NCBI RefSeq assembly: GCF_001677955.1
Contig: NZ_LELA01000009.1
Span: 1-55,275, forward strand
Source of the DNA: Chryseobacterium sp. BGARF1
Lineage (GTDB): Bacteria; Bacteroidota; Bacteroidia; Flavobacteriales; Weeksellaceae
Direction: 5' to 3'
DNA: 55,275 nt
In this document: positions 40,313 to 49,000 of the stretch, one piece after another
Position numbering within the stretch: position 1 is the first letter of the stretch
Layout: the number at the start of each line of letters is the position of its first letter
The notes under the pieces: model-generated
Databases searched by the model: none
Told to the model about the DNA's origin: nothing
What the model saw: only the letters and a program-made list of their open reading frames with translations
Position numbers and translations under genes: made by a program

Positions 40313-40993
40313 TTATTCTTCAAAATCTGACCAATAATTATATTCTTTAAATATTAATTTTTCAGGTAAAACTATACCTAAATCAGTTTTCTCAATCTTT
40401 TGAGTTGATTCTTCAAAAGCATAACCAGAAGTATAATAATTTGTTTGCTGACTACTTACAATGTATTTGAATTTAGGATTTAGAAATGATTTTATTTTTT
40501 CATTAATTTCGTCAGTTCTACTATAGTCTGCACTAAAGTTCACGTAATCGAATTGAGATTTTTCAATTTTTACAATTCCTGAGATTTTCTTTCTTTTTAA
40601 TCTCGCATTTTTGAAAACAATAATATTATAATGTAAAGAATCTATTTTTTCGACTTTAATTACATTTCCTTTATCATAATCTTTTGTCTTTGGCTCTGGA
40701 AATTGATTTGAATATTTATAAACAAATGTTAGATTACCGTTCGATTTATTCACTTTAAAAACATGTCTTATACGATTCTCTTTCTCATAAATCGTAGCTA
40801 TTATTTTATTATTTTGAGTTCTTAAAACTAAACTTTTATTATTGACGGAATCATAAAATGATTCGCTAATCCATTCTTGTTTATCCGGTTTTACTCGTAT
40901 AGATTGTTCTCTTATAAAATAATCAAAATGATATTCCTGCGAAAAAACAAAGCTTGAAATAAAACAAAACAGTAGCAAAAAATTTTTCTTCAT
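40313..40993 (-). CDS. Exported protein of unknown function
   Basis: A 226-residue protein with a signal peptide (MKKNFLLLFCFISSFVFSQ). The mature region is beta-rich, with many Lys, Tyr and Asn residues (EYHFDYFIREQSIRVKPDK, GNLTFVYKYSNQFPEPKTKD). I recognise no family; such proteins are common one-off periplasmic products in this group. It has no T9SS signal or catalytic motif. It stands between a terminator and the glycosylase gene and is probably transcribed alone. Confidence 0.62.
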   Translation of the reverse strand: MKKNFLLLFCFISSFVFSQEYHFDYFIREQSIRVKPDKQEWISESFYDSVNNKSLVLRTQNNKIIATIYEKENRIRHVFKVNKSNGNLTFVYKYSNQFPEPKTKDYDKGNVIKVEKIDSLHYNIIVFKNARLKRKKISGIVKIEKSQFDYVNFSADYSRTDEINEKIKSFLNPKFKYIVSSQQTNYYTSGYAFEESTQKIEKTDLGIVLPEKLIFKEYNYWSDFEE

Positions 40994-41050
40994 ATAAAAG
41001 TATTTGTGAAAGGCAAATATATCTTTTTTATTAGAAATATTTAAAGTTTA

Positions 41051-41536
41051 TCAAAAATCTAATATTTTTTTCCATTCCTCAAATTTTCTTTCAAAAGAAA
41101 TCGTGTGAAGCGGACTTGTAGAAGGCAATAAATGTATTGGGATTCTAAAGTTTTTGCCTAATAACTTTTGCAGATTTTTATATGACTTTCCACCATTACA
41201 AAATATTGCCTGAATATTGGGATAGCTTTCCAAAAGTTCTTCAATCTGATTGGCTTCTTCATTTTTAATTTCAGAATCTAGGCTTCCTTTTCTTTCACAA
41301 GAATCGATGACATCCCAAATTGCGATGTGATTTTTCTTTAAAATATTAATTCGTACTGAATAATCTTCTGTAAATTCTTCGCTAAACAATTCAAAAATAA
41401 TTTTCCAGAATTTATTTTGTGGATGAGCATAATATTGTTGCTTTTCGAGCGATTTTATACCCGGAATTGAACCTAAAATTAAAATTTTAGATCCTTTATC
41501 AATAAATGGTGAGAATGATGAGATTCGGTTTTGCAT
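41051..41536 (-). CDS. Uracil/hypoxanthine-DNA glycosylase family protein (deoxyinosine glycosylase-like)
   Basis: A 161-residue cytoplasmic base-excision enzyme of the uracil-DNA glycosylase superfamily. Motif 1 is LGSIPGIKSLEKQQYYAHPQ and motif 2 LLPSTSPLHT. The form PGIKSLEKQQYYAHPQNKFW is typical of the family 6 (hypoxanthine/deoxyinosine) branch rather than classical Ung. It would remove deaminated bases such as hypoxanthine from DNA. It is single-domain and normal length. The 57-bp gap to the next gene on the same strand leaves a shared transcript possible. Confidence 0.88.
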   Translation of the reverse strand: MQNRISSFSPFIDKGSKILILGSIPGIKSLEKQQYYAHPQNKFWKIIFELFSEEFTEDYSVRINILKKNHIAIWDVIDSCERKGSLDSEIKNEEANQIEELLESYPNIQAIFCNGGKSYKNLQKLLGKNFRIPIHLLPSTSPLHTISFERKFEEWKKILDF

Positions 41537-41587
41537 AATTCAAATATATAAATTTTGACTAAAGTCTTGATGATATTAAAAAACAAA

Positions 41588-41607
41588 AAGCGAGCCTTAG
41601 CTCGCTT
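41588..41607 (-). terminator. Terminator downstream of the S9 peptidase gene
   Basis: AAGCGAGC-CTTA-GCTCGCTT is a perfect 8-bp stem. On the minus strand it is followed by TTTTTGTTTTTT, so it ends transcription from the peptidase gene about 105 bp after its stop. Confidence 0.82.
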
Positions 41608-41640
41608 CTATTGATATATTATAAATATTGAGAATATTAA

Positions 41641-41697
41641 AACCACCCCGTCAAAAATTCTTTGAATTTTCGCCACCCCTCCAAAGGAGGGGAATTT
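41641..41697. repeat. Dispersed CCTCCTTTGGAGG hairpin repeat
   Basis: The block ACCACCCCGTCAAAAATTC ... CACCCCTCCAAAGGAGGGG is strongly GC-rich against its flanks. It contains the hairpin CCCCTCC-AAA-GGAGGGG and an AAAATTC / GAATTTT pair around it. I recall this repeat between genes of many flavobacteria; it is probably a non-autonomous mobile element. One copy is visible here. Confidence 0.7.
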
Positions 41698-41713
41698 TTG
41701 AGGTAATTTTTTT

Positions 41714-43708
41714 CTACAAAGTTTCTTTTAACCAATCAAAGAATTCTCTCTGCCAAACTAAACCGTTTTGCGGATGAAGAACCCAGTGATTTTCGTTCGG
41801 GAAATAAACCAATTTAGATTTTAAACCTTTTAATCTTGCAGCCTGGAAAGCTTCCTGACCTTGCTCGTAAGGAACTCTAAAATCAATTCCTCCCTGAATA
41901 ATCATAATTGGCTTATTCCATTTATCAACAAAGTTGCTTGGATTAAATTCTGTATATGCTTTTGGAAGTGGTTTTTCCCAAGGAGAACCTAAATCCCAGT
42001 TCGCGAACCAAAGTTCTTCTGTTGTTAAATACCAAGATTTCATATCAAACAATCCGTCGTGAGCAATGAACGTTTTGAATCTATTCTCGTGAATTCCAGC
42101 TAACATAAATACACTGTAACCACCGTAACTTGCTCCAACAGCTGCAACTCTTTCACCATCTACATAAGGTAAAGTTTTAGCATAATCTGTTGCTGCCAAA
42201 TAATCTCTCATTGGCTGTCCACCCCAATCTCTTGAAATCTCTTCATTCCATTTGGTTCCCCACCCTGGCATTCCGCGACGGTTTGGTGCCACAACAACGT
42301 AACCGTTGGCTGCCATTAAAGCAAAATTCCATCTTGTGCTGAAAAACTGAGTCAATCCAGATTGTGGACCTCCCTGGCAATATACCAATGTAGGATATTT
42401 TTTATTCGGGTCGAAGTTGGGTGGATAATGAAACCATACTCCCATCTCTTTTCCATCTGAAGTTTTCACCATTTTTAATTCAGACTTTCCTTGTGCTAAT
42501 TTTGCATAAGTATCTTTATTGACGTCTGTAACCTGACTTAATTCTCCATTTTTAAGATTTACTGAGAACAATTCTGCACCATGATTAATATCTGTTTTTG
42601 AAACCAAAAGAGATTTTTTTCCTTGTGCAAAAATATCATTTACATCAAAATTCCCTTTCGTAATTTGGCTTACTTTTGCATTTTTAAGGTCTACAGAAAA
42701 TAACTGAACGGTTCCACGAAACGCTGCATTAAAATAAATACTTTTAGAATCGCTGCTCCAAAACGTTGTTCCGGTCACACTTTCGTCCCAGCTTCCTGTC
42801 ATATTGCTTTTTGCACCGGTCTTCCAGTCCATTACCACAATATCATTTTTATCGGCTTCGTATCCTTCGTGTTCCATACTTTGCCACAACAACCATTTTC
42901 CATCGGGAGAAAATTTTGGATTAACATCGTAACCCATCATTCCTTCTGTTAAATTTTTTGTAGTTGCTGAAGCTAAATCGTAAGCGAAAATATCGGTGTT
43001 TGTACTTGTAGAATATTCTTTACCACTTTTAGGTTTGGTAACATATAAAAGCTTTGCAGAATCCGGGCTAAAAACGAAATCTTCCGCTCCACCGAAAGGT
43101 CTCTGTGGAGAATCCCAGGTTTTCCCTTCCAATAAATCTTTTGCAGAATCTACAGTTGAAGAAGTATCAACCACAAAAACGTGATTGTATTTCCCTTCAT
43201 TAAAATAATCCCAATGTCTGTGGTTTAAATCTGTGTAAACCTGTGCAGTCGTTTTTGGAGTATCTGCATATTTATCTTTCCCCATTAGTTTTTCAACTAA
43301 AACCTGTTTGCTGAAAGCAATTTTCTTTCCATCTGGAGAAATAACGATATTATCTGCTTCACCGATGGTGTAAAATTCTGTCCAGGTTTTTCCGCTGTCT
43401 TTTGAAAGATAAATTTTCTCACCTTCCTGAGCGTAAAGTCCGTTTTTATCCCACTGAACAAGAGCTTTTTTACCTAAATCAATTTTAGAAGACTGATTAT
43501 TGATAACATTCAGGAAATAGTTTTCGTTTTTTGTTTTTTCAGTTTTCAGATCAACCTGTCCGACTTTATAAATCAGTGATGATTGATCGGGAGAAACGGC
43601 CTGTACTCCAACTTTTTTCAAAGTCCAAAGAATTTCAGGTGTCATGAGTTGTTGTGCATTCATTAAGAAAGGCGCTGCCAAAGCGAGCAGACTGTACTTA
43701 AGTTTCAT
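41714..43708 (-). CDS. Exported S9 family (prolyl oligopeptidase/dipeptidyl-peptidase type) serine peptidase
   Basis: A 664-residue exported peptidase. A signal peptide (MKLKYSLLALAAPFLMNAQ) leads to a beta-propeller with WD40/TolB-like repeats (SPDGKKIAFSKQ, SPDSAKLLYVTKP, SPDGKWLLWQSME, SSDSKSIYFNAAF). A C-terminal alpha/beta-hydrolase domain follows with Ser527 in GASYGGYS, Asp609 in GGIDFRVP and His641 in ENHWVL. These enzymes trim short peptides, often after Pro or Ala. The frame extends to 43750, but ATG 43708 sits exactly at the signal peptide. It is monocistronic and followed by a terminator, with the repeat at 41641-41697 between. Confidence 0.94.
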   Translation of the reverse strand: MKLKYSLLALAAPFLMNAQQLMTPEILWTLKKVGVQAVSPDQSSLIYKVGQVDLKTEKTKNENYFLNVINNQSSKIDLGKKALVQWDKNGLYAQEGEKIYLSKDSGKTWTEFYTIGEADNIVISPDGKKIAFSKQVLVEKLMGKDKYADTPKTTAQVYTDLNHRHWDYFNEGKYNHVFVVDTSSTVDSAKDLLEGKTWDSPQRPFGGAEDFVFSPDSAKLLYVTKPKSGKEYSTSTNTDIFAYDLASATTKNLTEGMMGYDVNPKFSPDGKWLLWQSMEHEGYEADKNDIVVMDWKTGAKSNMTGSWDESVTGTTFWSSDSKSIYFNAAFRGTVQLFSVDLKNAKVSQITKGNFDVNDIFAQGKKSLLVSKTDINHGAELFSVNLKNGELSQVTDVNKDTYAKLAQGKSELKMVKTSDGKEMGVWFHYPPNFDPNKKYPTLVYCQGGPQSGLTQFFSTRWNFALMAANGYVVVAPNRRGMPGWGTKWNEEISRDWGGQPMRDYLAATDYAKTLPYVDGERVAAVGASYGGYSVFMLAGIHENRFKTFIAHDGLFDMKSWYLTTEELWFANWDLGSPWEKPLPKAYTEFNPSNFVDKWNKPIMIIQGGIDFRVPYEQGQEAFQAARLKGLKSKLVYFPNENHWVLHPQNGLVWQREFFDWLKETL

Positions 43709-43869
43709 ATTCTGTACTATTTTTATGAACTTTCGGGATTTTGAAATCACCTCGGCTCTTTTATTATTCTAAGATTGCCAAAGTTATGTAAATGTGATTA
43801 AACTTCAAATTTAATGTTGAGTTTAAAATTACAATGCTTAATTTTATGTTCGAAAAAAATCTCACAACC

Positions 43870-44727
43870 ATGAAAAAACTTCTATTTTTTATTTCTATAT
43901 TTTCATCTGCTTTCTTTTTTTCGCAGATAAATATGTCAGTGGCTACCCATTTTTATAATCCTTACCAAATGAACATTCAGGGAAACGGAACAATATATTA
44001 CACACAAGATGGAACTACGCCAACTTTAAGCTCAAGCTCAGCAGTTAATAGTGTCAATATTTTAATTGATCAAAATAAAGAAATTAAAGCTTTTTTGGTA
44101 AGCAGTACAGGAAATACCTCTGTTGTTTTCACCAAAAAATATTTTACAGGAGCAATTCCTGATGCACATATTTTCTTTAAACCTCCTTCAGGATGGGCAA
44201 ACGGAGCTTGTGTAAGAGTTGAAATGCTCAATCCGAATTCAATTGATGGTTTTGTTATAGACAATTTTGGTTCCGGATATTCTATGAACAACACCGGATG
44301 TAATGGCTGGTACAAAATCACCAAAAGTTTCGAAACCGCAAATGTAAGTTTCACTAACTGTTATTTATATCAAAATTTTCCTGGTAATATAGACACTCCA
44401 CCAGTTCCTATGGGAAGTAGCATTTATTATGATTTTAGCAGTGGAGTTATCACTAATCCTCCATCTTGTTTATTAGGCACAAAAGATGTTAGACAGAAAG
44501 ATATTACTTTAGTTAAAGTTTATCCGAATCCCGTTGCAGATGTTCTACAAATCAATACTGATAAAGATTTCGTGGAATATGAAATTTTGGATGGAACTGG
44601 AAGAGTAATTTCAAAAGAAAAATTCTTAAAGTCAATAGCTGTTCATCATTTAATTTCTGGAAATTATTTTGTGAAATTAATTGATAACAAAAATGATTTT
44701 GTTCTTGTTAAATTTATAAAGAAGTAG
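43870..44727 (+). CDS. T9SS-secreted protein with starch-binding-like modules
   Basis: A 285-residue secreted protein. The signal peptide MKKLLFFISIFSSAFFFSQ starts at ATG 43870 (the frame opens earlier at 43834). The first domain (about 20-95) resembles the chitobiase C-terminal/FN3-like module with GTIYYTQDGTTPTLSSSS. The second (about 100-195; HIFFKPPSGWANGACVRVEM, CNGWYKITKSF, SIYYDFSSG) resembles a CBM26-type starch-binding module. The last 75 residues (VKVYPNPVADVLQINTD, LDGTGRVISKE, LISGNYFVKLID) form a type A T9SS sorting domain. There is no catalytic domain, so it is a surface binding protein, perhaps for glycans. The ligand is inferred only from module type. Confidence 0.85.
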   Translation: MKKLLFFISIFSSAFFFSQINMSVATHFYNPYQMNIQGNGTIYYTQDGTTPTLSSSSAVNSVNILIDQNKEIKAFLVSSTGNTSVVFTKKYFTGAIPDAHIFFKPPSGWANGACVRVEMLNPNSIDGFVIDNFGSGYSMNNTGCNGWYKITKSFETANVSFTNCYLYQNFPGNIDTPPVPMGSSIYYDFSSGVITNPPSCLLGTKDVRQKDITLVKVYPNPVADVLQINTDKDFVEYEILDGTGRVISKEKFLKSIAVHHLISGNYFVKLIDNKNDFVLVKFIKK

Positions 44728-44760
44728 TTTTAATTTCAAATCATAATATCAATATCAAAA

Positions 44761-44787
44761 AATCCCAACTATATATTAGCTGGGATT
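44761..44787. terminator. Bidirectional terminator
   Basis: AATCCCA...TGGGATT (7-bp stem extended by A/T pairing) lies in the 66-bp convergent gap, flanked by an A run on the left and T-rich DNA on the right. It can serve both genes. Confidence 0.75.
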
Positions 44788-44793
44788 TATATT

Positions 44794-45093
44794 TTAATTT
44801 ACGATATCTTCATTTTCTTCTTCATAATCATCTTCGTTGTCGCTGATGCTGTAAAGATTATTTTCTTCATCTGGAAGCTGGTCTGTGATTTGTTCGAAAT
44901 TATCATCATCTTCTGCTCCAGGAATATCTAAACCATAAGGCATTCCGTCGTTGACGTGACCGGGATTGGTTATGGGATTTCCGTCTCCGTCCAAAGGAAT
45001 ATGCTGCTCTTTGTTGAAAATATCTTCACTTGGCTTATAATCCATTTCCTCCAGTTTTCTGTCTTGTTCGTTTTTGTTATCTTCAGTGATCAT
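44794..45093 (-). CDS. Small acidic protein
   Basis: A 99-residue protein with 32 Asp/Glu residues, no signal peptide and no hydrophobic core, so it is probably largely disordered. The C-terminus is an acidic run (DNEDDYEEENEDIVN). The middle has HIPLDGDGNPITNPGHVNDG, which resembles short conserved blocks in uncharacterised flavobacterial proteins. No function can be assigned. Stand-alone, on the minus strand. Confidence 0.6.
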   Translation of the reverse strand: MITEDNKNEQDRKLEEMDYKPSEDIFNKEQHIPLDGDGNPITNPGHVNDGMPYGLDIPGAEDDDNFEQITDQLPDEENNLYSISDNEDDYEEENEDIVN

Positions 45094-45186
45094 AATAATT
45101 TTATTTTAGTGTTGATATAGAATAGACAAAAATGGTTCCAATTGGATAAGAGACAAGGAAAAAGTTGAAAGATTCAAGTTTTAAAT

Positions 45187-46155
45187 TTAATATACTTCCG
45201 GATTTGCAATATGCGGCATTTTTTCACCTTTAGAAAAAGCAATAATATTTTCTGCAGCGAGTCTTGCCATTCCGTTTCTGGCTTCTATCGTGGCCGAACC
45301 GATGTGTGGAAGAACACATACATTCGACAATTGTAAAATAGGATCATTATCTTCAATAGGTTCCGGATTAGTAACATCCAAACCTGCTCCCCAAATTTGT
45401 CTGGAAACTAAAGCCTGATACAAATCTTTTTGATCATGAAAACCTCCTCTTGCCGTATTCACAAAAATTGCATTTTTTTTCATCCTTTCAAAAACTGAAG
45501 CGTTAAAAAGATTGATTTGTTCAGGTTTATAATTCGCATGAATACTCAAAACATCCGATTGCTCGATCAATTCATCGAAAGAAACATATTTTGCATTAAG
45601 TTCTTTTTCGGCTTCGTCATTATGATTTCTGTTGTGATAAATGATATTCATACCGAAAGCTTTCTTACATTTTTCAGCCATTTCAAAACCGATCCTACCT
45701 AAACCGAACACCCCCAAAGTTTTACCATACAATTCCTGTCCAAGTTCATAAAGCGGATCAAAATTCCCCCAATTTCCATCTTTTACTTTTTGAAAATAAA
45801 AACTCGCTCTTCTGGAAACCGATTGCATCAATAAAAATGCAATATCAGAAGTCGCCCGACTTAAAACATCCGGTGTATTTCCTATCGGAATATTTCTTTT
45901 GGTAGCTTCTTTAATATCAACATGATCAAAACCTACACTAAACAATGCAATTGCTTTTACATTGGGACATTGCTCAAAAAATTCCTGATCAAATTTATTA
46001 CCACCAACATTTAAAATGGCATCGGTATTTTTGCAGTATTCTAACCATTCTTCATGTGACAAATCATCGTTTTCGGGAATGGTAACTTCCAAACCGGCTT
46101 CTTTCAGCATTGTAATTCCTGTTTCGGGAATTCTTTTGTTTATAAAAACTTTCAT
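45187..46155 (-). CDS. D-2-hydroxyacid dehydrogenase (D-glycerate dehydrogenase type)
   Basis: A 322-residue NAD(P)-dependent oxidoreductase of the D-isomer-specific 2-hydroxyacid dehydrogenase family. The nucleotide-binding motif is GVFGLGRIG. The catalytic residues are the Arg in NTARGGFHDQ, the Glu of the NPEPIED block and the His of LPHIGSAT. Substrates in this branch include hydroxypyruvate/D-glycerate and glyoxylate; the exact one is not readable. The frame extends to 46188, but ATG 46155 (MKVFINKRIPETG) is the natural start. A terminator hairpin (46183-46205) sits just upstream, so transcription from the DUF1801 gene does not run into it. Confidence 0.93.
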   Translation of the reverse strand: MKVFINKRIPETGITMLKEAGLEVTIPENDDLSHEEWLEYCKNTDAILNVGGNKFDQEFFEQCPNVKAIALFSVGFDHVDIKEATKRNIPIGNTPDVLSRATSDIAFLLMQSVSRRASFYFQKVKDGNWGNFDPLYELGQELYGKTLGVFGLGRIGFEMAEKCKKAFGMNIIYHNRNHNDEAEKELNAKYVSFDELIEQSDVLSIHANYKPEQINLFNASVFERMKKNAIFVNTARGGFHDQKDLYQALVSRQIWGAGLDVTNPEPIEDNDPILQLSNVCVLPHIGSATIEARNGMARLAAENIIAFSKGEKMPHIANPEVY

Positions 46156-46182
46156 TATTTTATTTTTTAGACAAATAAAAAA

Positions 46183-46205
46183 CCTCACTACTTTTACAAG
46201 TGAGG
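46183..46205 (-). terminator. Terminator upstream of the D-hydroxyacid dehydrogenase gene
   Basis: CCTCACT / AGTGAGG (7-bp stem) is followed on the minus strand by TTTTTTATTTG. It lies about 100 bp after the DUF1801 stop and probably ends that transcript. Confidence 0.7.
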
Positions 46206-46301
46206 CTCCTATTAATTATTATTGACTTATTTTTTTTGATTTCATTCAAATTAAAGTCCAATTTTCGTTCCGAAAAGTTCGGATTAATGGTTTTAAATAA
46301 A

Positions 46302-46697
46302 TTATTTTAATCTGATCAATTCGCCTTTTCTTTTTACAATATTTCTATAATCCCACTGAATTTCCACAGACTTTTTCAGCCAACGTAGAATATCAGTTTC
46401 ATTAATTTCATTCACATTCTTATAAAATACAGATGCATCCTGAAATTTTTCACCTTCTACATTCAACTGTTCTTCATTAAAAGATTTTCCGCTCCAAAAC
46501 ATCAGGCGAATTCCCTTTTTCTGTTTGCTGTAACCCACAATCGGATTTCCTTCTAAAAACCAGACCGGATGTGCATGCCAGATTTTATTCTCAGAATCAT
46601 TCAGCCCAGCATCAATCAATTGAGAAAGTTTTATGCAAATTTCTTTATCTGAATCTGATTGTTTTTCGTTATAATCAAAAATATCAGGGTTAATCAT
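46302..46697 (-). CDS. DUF1801 family protein
   Basis: A 131-residue cytoplasmic protein. The arrangement KIWHAHPVWFLEGNPIVGYSKQKKGIRLMFWSG is typical of the DUF1801/YdhG-like fold, with hydrophobic strands and a Trp-rich face. Function is unknown, although some relatives are related to iron or phosphate-binding YdhG proteins. The 32-bp gap to the small membrane gene upstream on the same strand suggests co-transcription. Confidence 0.82.
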   Translation of the reverse strand: MINPDIFDYNEKQSDSDKEICIKLSQLIDAGLNDSENKIWHAHPVWFLEGNPIVGYSKQKKGIRLMFWSGKSFNEEQLNVEGEKFQDASVFYKNVNEINETDILRWLKKSVEIQWDYRNIVKRKGELIRLK

Positions 46698-46729
46698 ATC
46701 ATTTTGGTTAAAAATTTGCTTGCTTCAAA

Positions 46730-47005
46730 CTACTTTATATTAATGTAAATAATCCAAATTATTAGAACAGCAAGATGTACAATAGTTGAAAGTTTCGTTT
46801 CTTTTTTCATTATAAATGCTTTTATTCCATTAATGATTAATAAAATAACGTTTAGTATAGCTAAAATGAAAACCAATAAAACATCTAAGTTTGGCGTACA
46901 TGGCCCAGATTTAAATTTCCCAGAAACATTTATTACAATTATTGTCAATATTGCTATTAAATAAAACATTATTGATTTTAGTGCATTCTTTTTTTCTTGA
47001 CTCAT
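46730..47005 (-). CDS. Small three-helix membrane protein
   Basis: A 91-residue protein with three hydrophobic helices (about 9-25, 38-62, 71-90) and a Lys-rich N-terminus. The loop KFKSGPCTPNLDV between helices 1 and 2 is the only polar stretch of note. No family is recognised. It lies between pcm (35 bp upstream) and the DUF1801 gene (32 bp downstream) on the same strand, so the three probably form one operon. Confidence 0.6.
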   Translation of the reverse strand: MSQEKKNALKSIMFYLIAILTIIVINVSGKFKSGPCTPNLDVLLVFILAILNVILLIINGIKAFIMKKETKLSTIVHLAVLIIWIIYINIK

Positions 47006-47040
47006 ATATATTTACAAGTTATGAGAACTAATCTTTCAGC

Positions 47041-47697
47041 TTACTGATTCGTATTATTCAACATCGGTACAAACTTATACGCTCCAAATTCCTCTTTTTC
47101 AATTTCTGTAGGAGAAATTTTGGTAAATCGATATAAAACCTGTTCATCTGTAGGACCTAATGGAATGACCATTTTCCCACCAACTTTTAATTGTTTTAAT
47201 AACTCTGTTGGCAAAACCGATGCTCCACACGTCACGATAATTTTATCGAAAGGGGCAAAAGTAGGAAGTCCGGCAAAACCATCACCAAAACTCTGAAACT
47301 TGGGATACAAATGCATTTCTCTCAATTTCTTTTTAGAAAAATCGAAAAGATCTTTCTGTCTTTCCACCGTATAAACTAAAGCTTTCATAGCTAATAAAAC
47401 TGCAGTTTGGTAACCACAACCGGTTCCTATTTCAAGCACTTTTTCTCCTGGTTTCACCTGCAAAAGCTCAGACTGCTCTGCCACTGTTGAAGGATGAGAA
47501 ATCGTCTGATGCGCCAATATCGGAAAAGCACGGTCTTCGTAAGCATAATCTTCAAAAATGCTTTCAATAAAAAGATGTCTCGGAACTTCATTTATGGCAG
47601 AAAGTACATTTTCATCCGAAATTCCCATTTTGTGTCTGAGATATTCAACCAAATTTTTTCTTTTCCCTTTATGTACAAACGAATCATGCATCATCAA
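47041..47697 (-). CDS. pcm: Protein-L-isoaspartate O-methyltransferase
   Basis: A 218-residue SAM-dependent methyltransferase that initiates repair of isoaspartyl residues in aged proteins. Diagnostic blocks are RHLFIESIFEDYAYEDRAFP, HPSTVAEQSELLQV (with the conserved Ser), the SAM loop VLEIGTGCGYQTAVLLAM and FDKIIVTCGASVLPTELLKQL. There is no signal peptide, so it acts in the cytoplasm. Three consecutive Met codons (47697, 47694, 47691) give nearly the same protein. It is divergent from the Gfo/Idh gene and heads a small minus-strand group. Confidence 0.95.
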   Translation of the reverse strand: MMMHDSFVHKGKRKNLVEYLRHKMGISDENVLSAINEVPRHLFIESIFEDYAYEDRAFPILAHQTISHPSTVAEQSELLQVKPGEKVLEIGTGCGYQTAVLLAMKALVYTVERQKDLFDFSKKKLREMHLYPKFQSFGDGFAGLPTFAPFDKIIVTCGASVLPTELLKQLKVGGKMVIPLGPTDEQVLYRFTKISPTEIEKEEFGAYKFVPMLNNTNQ

Positions 47698-47813
47698 CAG
47701 TTATTAGATAGTGTAGCTACAAAAGTAAAAAAACAATCAATACGTATCAACCTAAAAACTATCATCTATTTCCTAACACCTAAAATTATTATCTTTACAA
47801 AAATTACAACGCT

Positions 47814-48776
47814 ATGTTAAAAGCAGGTTTGGTAGGCGCCGGACATTTGGGAAAAATACATTTAAGACTTCTTAATCAGTCAGATAAATACGATTTTGTA
47901 GGTTTCCACGATAAAGATGTAGAAAACGGAAGAAAGCTAGAAGCTGAATTCGGATATAAATATTTTGAAAATTTTGATGAATTATTAGATCAGATCGAAA
48001 TGTTGGATATTGTTACTCCAACACTTTATCATTACGACTATGCTCTAAAAGCTATCGAAAAAGGTCTTCATTTTTTCATTGAAAAACCAGTGACTCAAAC
48101 CCTTGAACAGGCTGAAGAAATTCTCTCAAAATGTCGTGAGAACGGCATCAAAGCACAAGTTGGTCACGTTGAAAGATACAATCCTGCATTTATTGGAGCA
48201 AAAGATTATATTCAGAATCCGATGTTTATTGAGATTCACCGTTTGGCAGAATTTAATCCTCGCGGAACTGATGTTTCTGTAGTTTTAGACTTAATGATTC
48301 ACGATCTTGATATTTTGTTGAGCGTGGTAAAATCAAAAGTAAAAAACATTCATGCTAGTGGCGTTTGTGTCGTAAGCAAAACTCCGGATATTACCAATGC
48401 AAGAATTGAGTTTGAAAACGGTTGTGTTGCCAACTTAACAACATCAAGAATTTCTATGAAAGCGATGAGAAAAAGCCGTTTTTTCCAGAAAGACGCTTAT
48501 ATTTCTGTTGATTTCTTAGAGAAAAAAGCTGAGGTCATCAGAATGAAAGATGCTCCTGAAAATCCTACTCCGTTTGATATGATCATTGAAAATGCGGAAG
48601 GTGAGAAAAATCAGATTTTATTTGAATACCCAAATATTCAGGCAAACAATGCGATTTTGGATGAATTAAATTCTTTTGCTGATGCTATTTTAGAAGATAA
48701 AAATGTAGAAGTTTCTTTGGAAGACGGAACCGAAGCGTTGAAAGTAGCTTTAGAAATTATGAAATTGATTTCTTAA
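47814..48776 (+). CDS. Gfo/Idh/MocA family oxidoreductase
   Basis: A 320-residue NAD(P)-dependent oxidoreductase. The N-terminal Rossmann domain has GLVGAGHLGKIHLRLL. The family's EKP motif is FFIEKPVTQTLEQAEEIL, and the C-terminal domain has GHVERYNPAF with the conserved His-Arg and Tyr. Members act on sugars, inositols or cyclitols; the substrate here is not known. It is cytoplasmic and normal length. A TATCTTTA block 20 bp before the ATG is one mismatch from TAnnTTTG. A terminator follows (48837-48868). Confidence 0.92.
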   Translation: MLKAGLVGAGHLGKIHLRLLNQSDKYDFVGFHDKDVENGRKLEAEFGYKYFENFDELLDQIEMLDIVTPTLYHYDYALKAIEKGLHFFIEKPVTQTLEQAEEILSKCRENGIKAQVGHVERYNPAFIGAKDYIQNPMFIEIHRLAEFNPRGTDVSVVLDLMIHDLDILLSVVKSKVKNIHASGVCVVSKTPDITNARIEFENGCVANLTTSRISMKAMRKSRFFQKDAYISVDFLEKKAEVIRMKDAPENPTPFDMIIENAEGEKNQILFEYPNIQANNAILDELNSFADAILEDKNVEVSLEDGTEALKVALEIMKLIS

Positions 48777-48836
48777 TTTTTAATCAGATTACAATTTACA
48801 TTTATCATTTTGATAATATAATTATAAAAACATTGC

Positions 48837-48868
48837 AAATCCCTTTTAGTTTCTGAAAGGGATTTTTT
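48837..48868 (+). terminator. Terminator after the Gfo/Idh gene
   Basis: AAATCCCTTT pairs with AAAGGGATTT (10 bp) and is followed by TTT, 60 bp past the stop codon. Confidence 0.82.
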
Positions 48869-49000
48869 ATCACCAAGGTTAAATTACAGATCTATTCTTT
48901 TCATTACATTATTCTGTAGATTCATTACATTTCAAAAAAAACAAGTTTTTACATCCGTTTATTCTTTAGAAATTTACACTCAAATAAATGACAATTGATT

